64,000 nucleotides of DNA from Clostridia bacterium (lineage in GTDB: Bacteria; Bacillota; Clostridia; Lutisporales; Lutisporaceae), in assembly GCA_035628995.1 (NCBI GenBank), contig DASPIR010000023.1:186001-250000 (forward strand), read 5' to 3'. How positions within the stretch are numbered: the first letter of the stretch is position 1; each line of letters opens with the position of its first letter. This document shows, piece by piece, positions 8,502-18,433 of this stretch. Below the pieces are notes generated by a model. The model saw nothing but the letters and a program-made list of their open reading frames with translations. It was not told the origin of the DNA and did not search any database. The translations under genes and the position numbers were made by a program.

Positions 8502-9398
8502 ATGAATAACGAATATGTAATAGGCATACTTACATTGGCAGGAATAAACCTTATGACTGTACTCGGATTATCACTGCTCACAGGGTTTACGGGACTGTTC
8601 TCCTTTGGACATGCGGGGTTCATGGCAATTGGCGGCTATACTACAGCAATGATGACAGTCAATTTTCATTGGCCCTTCATACCTGCGCTTATGGTTGGGG
8701 GACTTGCTGCTGCATTAGCGAGTGCATTAATAGGCAGAGCAACCTTGAACCTCAAGGGTGACTACTTTTGTATAGCAACCTTGGGATTCGGCGAGGCAAT
8801 AAGACTTGTGCTGGACAATGTGCAGTATTTCGGCGGCGCAAGAGGCTGGCCTGGAATACCTTATTATACGAATATTTGGAATGTGCTTGGAATCAATATA
8901 GTAGCAATAATAGTACTCGCTAATCTAATACATTCGAGGCACGGCAGAAATATGATTGCTATTAGGGAAGAAGAACTCGCTTCACAGATAGTAGGCATCA
9001 ATGTGTTTAAATATAAAATGATCGCGCTTATGATTAGTGCAGGCTATGCTGGTATTGCAGGAGGATTGCTGGGGCATTACATGACCTTCCTTCAGCCTAA
9101 GATGTTCAGTCTTGCAAAATCCACAGAGCTGACTATTATAGTTATATTCGGAGGACTTGGAAGCATATCGGGAAGCGTGCTGGGCGCACTGGTGCTTACA
9201 TCACTGCCTGAAATACTCAGGGCTTTTTCCCAGTGGAGGCTTGTATTTTACGGTTTGGCAGTAATTTTCATTATGATTTCCAGACCTGAAGGATTGATGG
9301 GCGGTTATGAGCTAACTCCGTCCAGTATGAAAAAACTATACAACAGCCTTATATCCAGGCGCAAGGATAAGCTTTTGGACGCGGGAGGAGGTAAGTGA
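8502..9398 (+). CDS. livM: Branched-chain amino-acid ABC transporter permease LivM
   Basis: 298 residues, multi-spanning. 'LGLSLLTGFTGLFSFGHAGFMAIGGYT' near the N-terminus and 'IFGGLGSISGSVLGALVL' (about 224-241) are LivM-type signatures. Shorter than the E. coli protein (about 425), as usual in Firmicutes. It begins 12 bp after livH with GGGGG as RBS, and ends one base before the livG start codon, indicating tight translational coupling. The hydrophilic tail after 275 is rich in Lys/Arg and should be cytoplasmic. Confidence 0.95.
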   Translation: MNNEYVIGILTLAGINLMTVLGLSLLTGFTGLFSFGHAGFMAIGGYTTAMMTVNFHWPFIPALMVGGLAAALASALIGRATLNLKGDYFCIATLGFGEAIRLVLDNVQYFGGARGWPGIPYYTNIWNVLGINIVAIIVLANLIHSRHGRNMIAIREEELASQIVGINVFKYKMIALMISAGYAGIAGGLLGHYMTFLQPKMFSLAKSTELTIIVIFGGLGSISGSVLGALVLTSLPEILRAFSQWRLVFYGLAVIFIMISRPEGLMGGYELTPSSMKKLYNSLISRRKDKLLDAGGGK

Positions 9399-9399
9399 T

Positions 9400-10164
9400 A
9401 TGAGCATACTTGAACTTAAAGGACTGACCAAAACCTTTGGAGGCCTTACCGCTGTTGGAGATGTGAACTTTAGTGTAAATAAAGACAGCATCACAGGACT
9501 CATAGGACCTAATGGTGCCGGCAAGACTACAATTTTCAACCTGATAACCGGCGTATATAAGGTTACGAGCGGAAATGTAATATTTGAAGGTAAGGATATC
9601 ACACGCAAGGAGCCTTATTTGATAGCCGAATCAGGCATAACAAGAACCTTCCAGAACATCAGGCTTTTCAAAAAGCTGTCTGTTTATGATAACGTATTTA
9701 CAGCATGCCATTACAACGCCAATTATTCGATATTGGACTCTGTGCTAAGGCTGCCTAAATTCAGAAAACAGGAAAAGCAATTAAAGGAACAAGCTTCAGA
9801 GCTTATTGATATAATGGGTCTTGGAAGCAGAAAGGACCTCGTTGCCAACAATCTGCCCTACGGGCTTCAGAGAAGACTGGAAATAGCGAGGGCGCTGGCA
9901 CTGATGCCGAAGCTGCTTCTTTTGGATGAGCCTGCTGCAGGTATGAATCCTGATGAAACTGAACAGTTAATGAAGCTCATTATAGAAATAAGAGAGAAAT
10001 TCAACTTGACCATACTTATAATAGAGCATCATATGGATCTTATAATGGGTGTGTGTGAGGAAATAATGGTTCTTAATTTCGGCTGCAAGCTTGCAGAGGG
10101 TACCCCCAGTGATATACAGAACAACCACAAGGTTATTGAAGCATATTTGGGAGTGGAGGGGTAA
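9400..10164 (+). CDS. livG: Branched-chain amino-acid ABC transporter ATPase LivG
   Basis: 254-residue ABC ATPase. Walker A 'GPNGAGKTT' (about 36-44), a degenerate signature 'NLPYGLQRRLEIARAL' in the LivG style, Walker B 'LLLLDEPAAGMNPDE' and the H-loop 'IIEHHMDLIM'. It pairs with LivF (2 bp downstream) to energise LivHM. RBS GGAGGAGG lies in the end of livM. Confidence 0.96.
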   Translation: MSILELKGLTKTFGGLTAVGDVNFSVNKDSITGLIGPNGAGKTTIFNLITGVYKVTSGNVIFEGKDITRKEPYLIAESGITRTFQNIRLFKKLSVYDNVFTACHYNANYSILDSVLRLPKFRKQEKQLKEQASELIDIMGLGSRKDLVANNLPYGLQRRLEIARALALMPKLLLLDEPAAGMNPDETEQLMKLIIEIREKFNLTILIIEHHMDLIMGVCEEIMVLNFGCKLAEGTPSDIQNNHKVIEAYLGVEG

Positions 10165-10166
10165 CT

Positions 10167-10874
10167 ATGTTAAAAGTTAATAATTTGCAAGTTTACTATG
10201 GCGGCATACATGCATTAAAGGGAGTATCACTGGAAGTCAATAAAGGTGAGATAGTCACCATAATAGGTTCCAACGGTGCAGGAAAATCCACATTGCTCAA
10301 TTCCGTATCAGGGTTTTTGAAGTACAAAGAAGGTGAGATAAGCTACAAGGGCAGCAAGCTGGGGAACAATCCCAGCAATATAGTGAGGATGGGAATCTGT
10401 CATGTGCCTGAGGGCAGACTCATATTTGCAAATCTTACTGTCAAAGACAACCTTATGATGGGGGCATTCTTAAGGAGTGACAAGAATGGTATAAAAGAAG
10501 ACTTGGAAAAAGTATTTATTCTATTTCCGAGACTTGAGGAAAGAGAGAATCAGGCAGCTGGGACATTGAGCGGCGGTGAGCAGCAAATGCTTGCTATGGG
10601 CAGAGGACTTATGAGCAATCCTGAAATAATGCTGCTTGATGAGCCATCCCTTGGACTTGCACCTATACTTGTAAATACTGTCTTTGATATCATCGTGGAT
10701 ATAAGAAAGATGGGCAAAACCATTCTCCTGGTTGAGCAGAATGCATATAAGGCATTGTCCATAGCGGATAGAGCATATGTTCTGGAGCAGGGTAATATTA
10801 CAGTCTCGGGATGGGCGAATGAAATAGCAGGTAATCCCAAAATACAGGAAGCCTATTTGGGGACAAAGAAATAA
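10167..10874 (+). CDS. livF: Branched-chain amino-acid ABC transporter ATPase LivF
   Basis: 235-residue ABC ATPase. Walker A 'GSNGAGKST' (about 36-44), signature 'LSGGEQQMLAMGRGL', Walker B 'IMLLDEPSLGLAP', and the LivF-typical 'ICHVPEGRLIFANLTV' Q-loop segment. Last gene of livJHMGF; it starts 2 bp after livG and is followed by a strong terminator. Confidence 0.96.
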   Translation: MLKVNNLQVYYGGIHALKGVSLEVNKGEIVTIIGSNGAGKSTLLNSVSGFLKYKEGEISYKGSKLGNNPSNIVRMGICHVPEGRLIFANLTVKDNLMMGAFLRSDKNGIKEDLEKVFILFPRLEERENQAAGTLSGGEQQMLAMGRGLMSNPEIMLLDEPSLGLAPILVNTVFDIIVDIRKMGKTILLVEQNAYKALSIADRAYVLEQGNITVSGWANEIAGNPKIQEAYLGTKK

Positions 10875-10918
10875 ATTGTTGTTGAGAAGCTAAGCAGGCA
10901 GATTATACCTTAAAATAA

Positions 10919-10966
10919 TAAAAAGACAAGGTGGCAATAAAAGAAGTGTCGCCTTGTCTTTTATTG
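10919..10966 (+). terminator. Terminator of the liv operon
   Basis: 11-bp perfect stem AAAAGACAAGG/CCTTGTCTTTT with a 20-nt loop, then TATTG. The following 11000-11100 bp has only a low-complexity GGCAATAGG/TAATAGACAATGG patch. Confidence 0.8.
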
Positions 10967-11111
10967 TTATAAAATAGTTAATTATGGTATACTAAATATG
11001 AATATGGATGATGGGCAATAGGTAATAGACAATGGTCTGAATGCAGGGCTTTGGGGTTTTTAGAAGCTCATCACATGAGCAAAATAATAAAACTAGAGGT
11101 TGGATGATTAT

Positions 11112-12554
11112 ATGTCAGAAAGAAAAACAGCAGAGAAGATAGATAACAATGAGCTTTTAAGGCAAAAGCAGATTACACAAAGAATCAGAGAGAACAATGA
11201 GTTGGAACAACTGAAGACAGGTAAGCAGAAGTTTATGCATGTAATTACCTTTGGGTGCCAGCAGAACAACTCCGATTCGGAAAAAATAATGGGCATGCTT
11301 GCAGAAATGGGATATACCCATACGGAGAAGAAGGAACAAGCAGATGTAATTATAATAAATACCTGCTGTGTAAGGGAGAATGCCGAGCTAAAGCTATATG
11401 GCAATATCGGAGCCCTTAAAAAGCTTAAGGTAGACAACCCGGCACTCATTATAGGTGTGTGCGGCTGCATGATGCAGCAGGAACATGCTGTAGAGATGAT
11501 AAGGAAGAAATACCGTCATGTGGATCTTGTATTCGGGACACACAACACATATAAGCTTCCGGAGCTGCTGGAACGTTCCATGGATGAGAAGTATACACTC
11601 ATAGACATCCTGAACTCCGAAGGTACAATAATAGAAGATATACCTGTACTTAGAGAAGAAAAGTTTAAGGCTTGGGTTACCGTTATGTATGGGTGCAACA
11701 ACTTTTGCTCATACTGCATAGTACCTCATGTAAGGGGCAGGGAGAGAAGCAGAAAGCCAGAAGATATTGTCAAGGAAATTGAGAATCTTGCTAAGGATAG
11801 CTGCAAGGAAGTGACTCTTCTTGGGCAGAATGTCAATTCCTACGGCAAGGACCTTGATATTGAATTGGATTTTGCTGACCTAATCAGGCTTGTTAACGAT
11901 ATAGAAGGAATCGAAAGAATAAGGTTCATGACCTCCCATCCTAAGGATATTTCAGAAAAGCTTATTCACGCCATTAGAGACTGCAGCAAGGTATGCGAGC
12001 ATCTTCACCTTCCATTTCAGGCAGGGAGCAACGAAATTTTACGCAGGATGAATAGAAAGTACACAAAAGAGGAATACCTTAATAAGGTAATTAAGGTAAA
12101 ACAGGAAATACCTGGAGTTGCTTTGAGCACAGATATAATTGTGGGATTTCCGGGGGAGACGGACGAGGACTTTGAAGAGACCCTTGATGTTTTACGACAG
12201 GTTGAATTTGACCAGGTGTTCATGTTTATATATTCAAGTCGAAAGGGCACTCCCGCTGCTGAAATAGAGGACCCGGCCAGCTATGAGGATAAGCACAGGA
12301 ATTTTGAGAAGCTTGAAAAGCTTCAGAATGATATATCGAGAAAGATGAACGAAGCGTATCTTGGCAGAACTGTTGAAGTATTGGTGGATGGTACCAGTAA
12401 AAATGATCCATCTAAATATACAGGCAGGACAAGGACGGGAAAAGTAGTGAATTTCAGCGGTATAGACGGGATTGTTGGTAAACTTGTGAATGTTAGTATT
12501 AAAGAAATATATTCATGGTTCCTTAATGGGGAAATGGTTAATGAGGTGAAATAA
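11112..12554 (+). CDS. miaB: tRNA-2-methylthio-N6-dimethylallyladenosine synthase MiaB
   Basis: 480 residues in the MiaB order. The N-terminal UPF0004 domain carries the auxiliary cluster cysteines ('TFGCQQNNSDSE', 'NTCCVRENAE', 'GVCGCMMQ'). Next is the radical-SAM domain with 'YGCNNFCSYCIVPHVRGRERSR' spread over about 195-216, then a C-terminal TRAM domain ('GRTVEVLVDG'). It adds methylthio to i6A37 of tRNAs, using the product of MiaA, which is encoded in this same cluster. I take the ATG at 11112, about 12 nt after AGAGG, rather than the TTG at 11100 that overlaps the RBS. It is followed 2 bp later by mutS. Confidence 0.96.
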   Translation: MSERKTAEKIDNNELLRQKQITQRIRENNELEQLKTGKQKFMHVITFGCQQNNSDSEKIMGMLAEMGYTHTEKKEQADVIIINTCCVRENAELKLYGNIGALKKLKVDNPALIIGVCGCMMQQEHAVEMIRKKYRHVDLVFGTHNTYKLPELLERSMDEKYTLIDILNSEGTIIEDIPVLREEKFKAWVTVMYGCNNFCSYCIVPHVRGRERSRKPEDIVKEIENLAKDSCKEVTLLGQNVNSYGKDLDIELDFADLIRLVNDIEGIERIRFMTSHPKDISEKLIHAIRDCSKVCEHLHLPFQAGSNEILRRMNRKYTKEEYLNKVIKVKQEIPGVALSTDIIVGFPGETDEDFEETLDVLRQVEFDQVFMFIYSSRKGTPAAEIEDPASYEDKHRNFEKLEKLQNDISRKMNEAYLGRTVEVLVDGTSKNDPSKYTGRTRTGKVVNFSGIDGIVGKLVNVSIKEIYSWFLNGEMVNEVK

Positions 12555-12556
12555 TT

Positions 12557-15154
12557 ATGGCACAGTTGACGCCTATGATGCAGCAATACTTTGAAATTAA
12601 AAACCAGCATAAGGATAAAATATTATTCTTCAGGCTTGGGGACTTTTATGAGATGTTCTTCGAGGACGCACTAACCGCTTCCAAGGAGCTTGAAATTACT
12701 CTTACCGGAAGAGACTGCGGTCAGGAGGAAAAGGCTCCAATGTGCGGTATACCCTATCATGCCGCAGAGAACTATATAGCAAGACTTATTGAGAAGAACT
12801 ACAAGGTGGCTATATGCGAGCAGGTGGAAGACCCTGCCCTTGCAAAAGGGATTGTACGCAGGGAGGTAATAAAGATAATAACTCCCGGTACTGTCATAGA
12901 AAGCTCAATGCTGGATGAGCGAAACAACAACTATCTGCTAAGCTTGTATTCGGACAGCAAGCATCTTGCATTATCCTATGTAGATCTTTCGACAGGAGAG
13001 TTCTACTGCACCTATGCTGATAATGGGGATGCAGCTAATATAAGGAATGAAATAACGAGGATTAATCCATCTGAGATAATTTCAAACCTAGAGCTGTCGG
13101 ACATCAAAGCAGCATATTCTGCTTACAACTTATTGGACAAGAAGTATTACGATCATGAGGACTGCTCAAGGAGGCTCAAGAGACAGTTCGGAGTTTCCAG
13201 CCTTGAAGGGCTGGGTATAGACAGTGAATGTCTCTTAAGAAGCACCGGAGCAGTGCTTTTATACCTTGATGATATACAAAAGGTCCGCTTGGATAATATA
13301 AACTATATAAAGAGCTACAGCATAAGTAACTTCATGGTGCTGGACCAGAGCACCAGAAGAAACCTGGAGCTTTCTGAAACGATAAGAGGCAAATCCAAAA
13401 AGGGTGCGCTGCTTTCGGTAATTGACAGAACCTCCACAGCCATGGGAGGAAGAAAGTTAAAAGGCTGGCTTGAAAAGCCGCTTCTAAGCACTACTGAGAT
13501 AAATGGCAGGTTGGATGCAGTAGATGAGCTCTTTAATGATTTCCTCAAAAGGGAAGAGATAAAGGAATACTTGAAAAGCATGTATGATATTGAAAGGCTG
13601 GCATCCAGGATTGCGTTGGGAAGTGCCAATGCGAAGGACCTAATAGCCTTCAGGAATTCGGTGCGCAATCTGCCGCATATTAAGAGCATGCTTTCTGGTT
13701 GTACAAGCAGTCTATTAAAGAATACTTATGATAATCTTGATATATTGGAGGATTTGTACCAGATAGTGGACAAATCAATTACTGAAGAACCGCCATTTAC
13801 GCTTAAGGAAGGCAATCTCATTAAGGATGGTTATCTTCCGCAATTGGACGAAATACGCGTTGGTTCGGTAAACGGCAAGCAGTGGATTGCTGAGCTGGAA
13901 CAGAAGGAAAAGGAACAGTCGGGTATTAAATCCTTGAAAATAGGCTTTAATAGGGTATTCGGCTACTATATAGATATTACAAAATCCAACTTATCCTCTG
14001 TGCCGGAGTATTTTATAAGGAAACAGACGCTTTCAAACTCTGAAAGATACATAACACCAGAGCTTAAGAAACTTGAGGATATGGTGCTTGGTGCGGAAGA
14101 AAAGCTTATAGAGCTGGAATACCAGACATTTATTGAAATAAGAAGTGATATAGCAGGGCATATAAAGAGAATACAGCAGACAGCCTCATTCCTTTCCGAC
14201 CTTGACTGCATCTGCTCCTTGGCTGAAGTGTCGCAGAAATATAATTATGTTAGGCCAATAGTAAATAATGAAGATGTATTAATAATTGAAAAGGGCAGAC
14301 ACCCCGTGGTGGAAGCTCAGAATAGCGAACTTAAGTTCGTACCCAATGATACGCTTCTTGACAATGAAGAAAATAGGATGCTTATAATTACAGGACCCAA
14401 TATGGCAGGTAAATCCACTTACATGAGGCAGGTGGCTCTTATAACCCTGATGGCTCAGATAGGCTGCTTTGTACCCGCAGCTAAGGCCGAAATCGGAGTA
14501 GTAGACCGGATATTCACCAGGGTAGGTGCTTCAGATGACCTTGCATCAGGACAGAGTACCTTCATGGTAGAGATGAGTGAGCTGGCCAATATAATAAATA
14601 ATGCAACCAGCAAGAGCCTTGTAATACTTGACGAAATAGGAAGAGGAACCAGTACCTTCGATGGGTTGAGCATAGCCTGGTCGGTGGTGGAGTTTATAAC
14701 TGACAAGGGAAAACTTGGAGCAAAGACCCTTTTTGCCACTCATTATCATGAGCTCACAGAGCTGGAGGACAAAATTGACGGAGTGAAGAACTACTGCGTT
14801 ATGGTAGAGGAAAAAGGCAGGGATATAGTATTTCTAAGAAAAATAGCACGGGGCGGAGCCAGTGGCAGCTACGGCATACATGTGGCAAGACTTGCAGGTA
14901 TACCGGAGCCTATTCTGGAAAGATCTTCAGAGATATTGTCCATACTCGAAAAGTCAGAGAAGAACAATCAGACTGATATATATGTGAGACACAAGAGAAA
15001 GAAGCCTTATATAAATGATAATGAGCCTAACCTTTTCAATTTTGCAGGATTCTCAATAGCTGATGAGCTTAAACTGCTTGATGTGGCCAATATGACGCCC
15101 ATACAAGCTCTTAACAAGCTCATGGAGCTGCAGGATAAAGTTAAGGATCTATAA
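12557..15154 (+). CDS. mutS: DNA mismatch repair protein MutS
   Basis: 865 residues, full length for MutS1. The mismatch-recognition domain shows the Phe-x-Glu motif in 'FFRLGDFYEMFFEDA' (about 25-39), followed by connector, lever and clamp regions. The ATPase has Walker A 'GPNMAGKSTYMRQ' (about 615-627), the 'DDLASGQSTFMVEM' signature and Walker B 'LVILDEIGRGTSTFDG'. The C-terminal tail ends in the usual helical tetramerisation region. It starts 2 bp after miaB and precedes mutL by 21 bp, so the pair is co-expressed. Confidence 0.98.
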   Translation: MAQLTPMMQQYFEIKNQHKDKILFFRLGDFYEMFFEDALTASKELEITLTGRDCGQEEKAPMCGIPYHAAENYIARLIEKNYKVAICEQVEDPALAKGIVRREVIKIITPGTVIESSMLDERNNNYLLSLYSDSKHLALSYVDLSTGEFYCTYADNGDAANIRNEITRINPSEIISNLELSDIKAAYSAYNLLDKKYYDHEDCSRRLKRQFGVSSLEGLGIDSECLLRSTGAVLLYLDDIQKVRLDNINYIKSYSISNFMVLDQSTRRNLELSETIRGKSKKGALLSVIDRTSTAMGGRKLKGWLEKPLLSTTEINGRLDAVDELFNDFLKREEIKEYLKSMYDIERLASRIALGSANAKDLIAFRNSVRNLPHIKSMLSGCTSSLLKNTYDNLDILEDLYQIVDKSITEEPPFTLKEGNLIKDGYLPQLDEIRVGSVNGKQWIAELEQKEKEQSGIKSLKIGFNRVFGYYIDITKSNLSSVPEYFIRKQTLSNSERYITPELKKLEDMVLGAEEKLIELEYQTFIEIRSDIAGHIKRIQQTASFLSDLDCICSLAEVSQKYNYVRPIVNNEDVLIIEKGRHPVVEAQNSELKFVPNDTLLDNEENRMLIITGPNMAGKSTYMRQVALITLMAQIGCFVPAAKAEIGVVDRIFTRVGASDDLASGQSTFMVEMSELANIINNATSKSLVILDEIGRGTSTFDGLSIAWSVVEFITDKGKLGAKTLFATHYHELTELEDKIDGVKNYCVMVEEKGRDIVFLRKIARGGASGSYGIHVARLAGIPEPILERSSEILSILEKSEKNNQTDIYVRHKRKKPYINDNEPNLFNFAGFSIADELKLLDVANMTPIQALNKLMELQDKVKDL

Positions 15155-15175
15155 CGAAACCTAAGAGGTGTAAAG

Positions 15176-16996
15176 ATGGGTAAAATATATGTGCTTGATG
15201 AAGCTACCATTAATAAAATAGCAGCAGGAGAAGTAATAGAAAGACCTGCCTCCATAGTAAAGGAGCTGGCAGAGAACTCTATCGACGCAGGAGCTACTGC
15301 TATCAGCATTGAGATACAAGAGGGCGGTAAAGCCTATATAAATGTATCAGACAACGGATGCGGCATAATGAAGGAGGACATAGAACATGTGTTCTTCAGG
15401 CATGCAACCAGCAAAATAAAGTCCTCCAACGATCTTCTGGGAATACTCACCTTGGGCTTCCGGGGAGAGGCAATGGCAAGTATAGCTGCAGTATCTGAGG
15501 TAGAGCTTATGACAAAGGCAGAAGAGGATACCTCAGGCAGCCATGTAATCGTAAAGGGCGGCAAGCAGATAGATGGTACAGACATTGGCTATCCTACAGG
15601 TACCAGCGTTACAGTAAGGAATCTTTTCTTTAATACCCCTGCAAGGTTGAAGTTTCTGAAAAGTGACACTTCAGAGCAGGGTGCTATAGTTGATATTGTA
15701 GAAAAACTGGCACTTACCAATACTGGAATATCTATGAAGCTTACAGTAAACAATAAGGTTGTTCTGCACACTCCCGGGAACGGCGACCTGCTTTCGGTAA
15801 TTCTCTGCATATATGGCAAAAATATTGCAAAAGCAATGCTGCCCCTTGATTATTCAAATGATATCATAAGCATAGACGGATATATAGGTAAGCCTGAGAT
15901 AGCAAAGGGAAACTCAACCTATATGACCTTTTCCATAAATAAAAGGTATATAAAGAATAGAATGATGGCAGAAGCAATGAAGCAGGCTTATAAGACGCTG
16001 CTAATGAATAACCGTTATCCCTTTAGCGTTATAAACATTGATATAAAATCAGATATGATAGATGTTAATGTTCACCCAACAAAACAGGAGATAAAGTTTT
16101 CCGATGACAGGGCAATTTTCAATACTCTATATGTGGCAGTTAAGAACTGCCTAAACAGCAGCAAACTCATATTTGAAAGCTTTGAAGATAGTACTGAACC
16201 TCAGGCAGCGGCCAGTGCTCCATACCAGAACACCCGTTCTGAGGCATCGACGATATTCGAAAGAAGGACTGAATATGAGCCTGCTAAAATCAATTTTGAT
16301 CAGCTATCCTTCAAAAATGAAGAAGCTTCTACTCCCAGAGTTGACAGCTTCCAAAAGCAGTTCAACTATGTTAGGAAGCCAGAACAGGAAGTAATTGAGA
16401 AAACTCAACAAAAGCTCCATACCTTGGAGCTAAATGTAATTGGACAATTGTTCGGAACATATGTTCTAGGGCAGCAGGAGGATACCTTCTATCTGATTGA
16501 TCAGCACGCCGCTCATGAGAGGATAATGTTTGAAAATATCAGGGAGAAGTATAATACAAAGAGCATTTCCATGCAGGAGCTTATGATGCCTATAATAATA
16601 GAGCTGAGTCCCGCAGAGAAGCTTTTATATTCTGAGAACAGCCTGATATTCCAGAATCTCGGTTTTGAAATTGAATGGTTCGGAGAGAATACTCTTGCAA
16701 TAAGAGCTATACCAATAATAATGGGAGAGCCTTGTACCGGAGAGTTCTTCAGCAACATACTTGATTCTCTGAAGGAGGCAGGAGGCATTGCGACCTCTCC
16801 TTTGGAAAAGATTATTATAAGTATGGCCTGCAAGAATGCAATAAAAGCTGGTGACAGCATTACGACCGAAGAAACCAGAGAGCTGATTGACAGACTTATG
16901 AAAACAAACCAGCCATATACATGTCCTCATGGAAGGCCTACAATAATAACAATGAGCAAGTATGAGCTTGAAAAAAAGTTCAAGAGGATAATATAG
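15176..16996 (+). CDS. mutL: DNA mismatch repair protein MutL with endonuclease motif
   Basis: 606 residues. The GHKL ATPase N-domain has 'ELAENSIDAGA' (Mg-binding Glu/Asn), 'DNGCGI' and 'TLGFRGEAMASI'. The C-terminal domain carries the endonuclease motif DQHAxxExxxxE ('DQHAAHERIMFE', about residue 442), 'ACKNAIKAG' and 'CPHGRPT'. This protein should therefore nick the unmethylated strand by itself, unlike E. coli MutL. The linker (about 335-400) is low-complexity and variable. RBS AAGAGGTG. It is followed by miaA. Confidence 0.97.
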   Translation: MGKIYVLDEATINKIAAGEVIERPASIVKELAENSIDAGATAISIEIQEGGKAYINVSDNGCGIMKEDIEHVFFRHATSKIKSSNDLLGILTLGFRGEAMASIAAVSEVELMTKAEEDTSGSHVIVKGGKQIDGTDIGYPTGTSVTVRNLFFNTPARLKFLKSDTSEQGAIVDIVEKLALTNTGISMKLTVNNKVVLHTPGNGDLLSVILCIYGKNIAKAMLPLDYSNDIISIDGYIGKPEIAKGNSTYMTFSINKRYIKNRMMAEAMKQAYKTLLMNNRYPFSVINIDIKSDMIDVNVHPTKQEIKFSDDRAIFNTLYVAVKNCLNSSKLIFESFEDSTEPQAAASAPYQNTRSEASTIFERRTEYEPAKINFDQLSFKNEEASTPRVDSFQKQFNYVRKPEQEVIEKTQQKLHTLELNVIGQLFGTYVLGQQEDTFYLIDQHAAHERIMFENIREKYNTKSISMQELMMPIIIELSPAEKLLYSENSLIFQNLGFEIEWFGENTLAIRAIPIIMGEPCTGEFFSNILDSLKEAGGIATSPLEKIIISMACKNAIKAGDSITTEETRELIDRLMKTNQPYTCPHGRPTIITMSKYELEKKFKRII

Positions 16997-17018
16997 ATTT
17001 TGCAGAGGTGTGGAAAAT

Positions 17019-17981
17019 TTGACATTAGCTACTAAAGAACTGCCTAAAATATGCATACTTGCAGGACCTACTGCCGTAGGAAAGACTGACGTATCCCTGG
17101 CTTTGGCAAGGAACTTATGCGGAGAGATAATATCGGCAGACTCTGCTCAGGTTTACAGACATATGGATATAGGCACCGCAAAGCTTAAGGAAGACGAGAT
17201 GCAAGGTATAAAGCACTACATGATAGATGAAGTAAATCCCGATGAAGATTTCAATGTAGCGCATTTCAGGAACAGGGCTGAAGAATATATCAGGGACATC
17301 AATGAAAGAGGAAAGCTGCCAATTATCACGGGAGGGACTGGACTTTATATTAACTCCCTCTTGGACAATCTGGATTTTACGAAATCCATATCTGACGAGG
17401 AATTCAGGAACGAAATGCAGGAGATAGCTGACAGCAAGGGCTCTGATTATGTTCATTCCATGCTGGAAAGTGTTGATCCTGCAAGCTATAATAAGCTGCA
17501 CCCAAATGATCTCAGACGGGCTATCAGAGCGTTAGAGGTTTACAAGTTCACTGGCAAGCCAATATCGTATTTCCAGGAGGAATCCAAAAAACAGCCGCCA
17601 AGATATGACTTTGTTTATATAACACTTGCTATGGACAGGGAAAAGCTCTATAGCAGAATAGAACAACGAGTGGATAAAATGATGACAGAAGGGCTTGTGG
17701 AAGAAGTGGAAGGACTTCTGGGGATGGGCTACGGCAGGGACTTGACCTCTATGCAGGCACTTGGCTACAAGGAGATTGCTGATTACCTTCAAGGTACGAT
17801 ATCAAAGGAGGAGGCAGTGAGAGTCCTTAAAAGAGACACAAGGCACTATGCAAAAAGGCAGCTTACATGGTTCAGGAGAGATCCCCGCATATTTTGGGTT
17901 GATTCTGACAGCTTCCATAAAAGGGAAATTTTGCTGGAAAATATTATTAGGTATATTGCAGGAAAAATTTCTTTAGTATAG
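17019..17981 (+). CDS. miaA: tRNA dimethylallyltransferase MiaA
   Basis: About 320 residues. P-loop 'LAGPTAVGKTDVS', the conserved 'EIISADSAQVYRHMDIGTAK', 'GGTGLYI' and 'KRDTRHYAKRQLTWFRRD' are all diagnostic. It transfers dimethylallyl to A37 of tRNAs reading U-starting codons, giving the substrate of MiaB. Start choice: a GTG at 17010 sits only 1 nt from the AGAGG box, whereas the in-frame TTG at 17019 has a 10-nt spacing, so I take TTG. It lies 22 bp after mutL and before hfq, the arrangement known in Bacillus and clostridia. Confidence 0.96.
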   Translation: MTLATKELPKICILAGPTAVGKTDVSLALARNLCGEIISADSAQVYRHMDIGTAKLKEDEMQGIKHYMIDEVNPDEDFNVAHFRNRAEEYIRDINERGKLPIITGGTGLYINSLLDNLDFTKSISDEEFRNEMQEIADSKGSDYVHSMLESVDPASYNKLHPNDLRRAIRALEVYKFTGKPISYFQEESKKQPPRYDFVYITLAMDREKLYSRIEQRVDKMMTEGLVEEVEGLLGMGYGRDLTSMQALGYKEIADYLQGTISKEEAVRVLKRDTRHYAKRQLTWFRRDPRIFWVDSDSFHKREILLENIIRYIAGKISLV

Positions 17982-18062
17982 AATAAATATCAAGTGATTA
18001 TATAATAATATAAATATAATAAAATCTGGAAATTGGATTATTTTATTTTGGAGGGGAATTGA

Positions 18063-18320
18063 ATGAATAAAGTAAATATAAATCTGCAGGATGTATTTCT
18101 GAACCAGGTCCGCAAAGAACATATCACTATAACTATATACCTGGTTAATGGATTTCAGCTCAAGGGAAATGTAAGAGGCTTCGATAATTATACTATTGTA
18201 CTGGATAACGAAGGCAAGCAGCAGCTGGTATATAAGCATGCAGTCTCAACAATAATCCCGGTAAAACCTATTAACTTCGCATTTACTGACAACAGACCTC
18301 AAGAGAACACTATTAAATAA
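18063..18320 (+). CDS. hfq: RNA chaperone Hfq
   Basis: 85 residues with both Sm motifs: '[32 protein letters not shown]' region (Sm1) and '[12 protein letters not shown]' (Sm2, with the YKHA core that lines the proximal RNA-binding pore). '[10 protein letters not shown]' links them. RBS GGAGGGG. The C-terminal tail is very short, as in other Firmicutes. It sits directly after miaA and is closed by a strong terminator. Confidence 0.97.
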   Translation: MNKVNINLQDVFLNQVRKEHITITIYLVNGFQLKGNVRGFDNYTIVLDNEGKQQLVYKHAVSTIIPVKPINFAFTDNRPQENTIK

Positions 18321-18334
18321 ATACATATTATAGA

Positions 18335-18372
18335 TGCAAGCCCTTGTAGATTTACAAGGGCTTGTTTATTTG
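18335..18372 (+). terminator. Terminator after hfq
   Basis: 12-bp perfect stem CAAGCCCTTGTA/TACAAGGGCTTG, short loop, followed by TTTATTT. Confidence 0.9.
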
Positions 18373-18374
18373 CC

Positions 18375-18403
18375 TTGAATTGCAAAATATGATAAAATAT
18401 ATT
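18375..18403 (+). promoter_or_regulatory. Sigma-A-type promoter for the PLP enzyme gene
   Basis: TTGAAT (18375-18380), 17-bp spacer, TATATT (18398-18403), 30 bp before the start codon. Confidence 0.5.
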
Positions 18404-18433
18404 GTTAATATAAAAGAAAAATGAGGTGCCGCA

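Noticed and set aside
11000-11060. GGCAATAGGTAATAGACAATGG patch as a repeat or regulatory array
   Set aside because: Units are too irregular and few; it looks like low-complexity sequence in the miaB leader.
17010-17018. GTG at 17010 as miaA start
   Set aside because: Only 1 nt from the AGAGG box; the TTG at 17019 gives normal spacing and leaves the conserved N-terminus intact.
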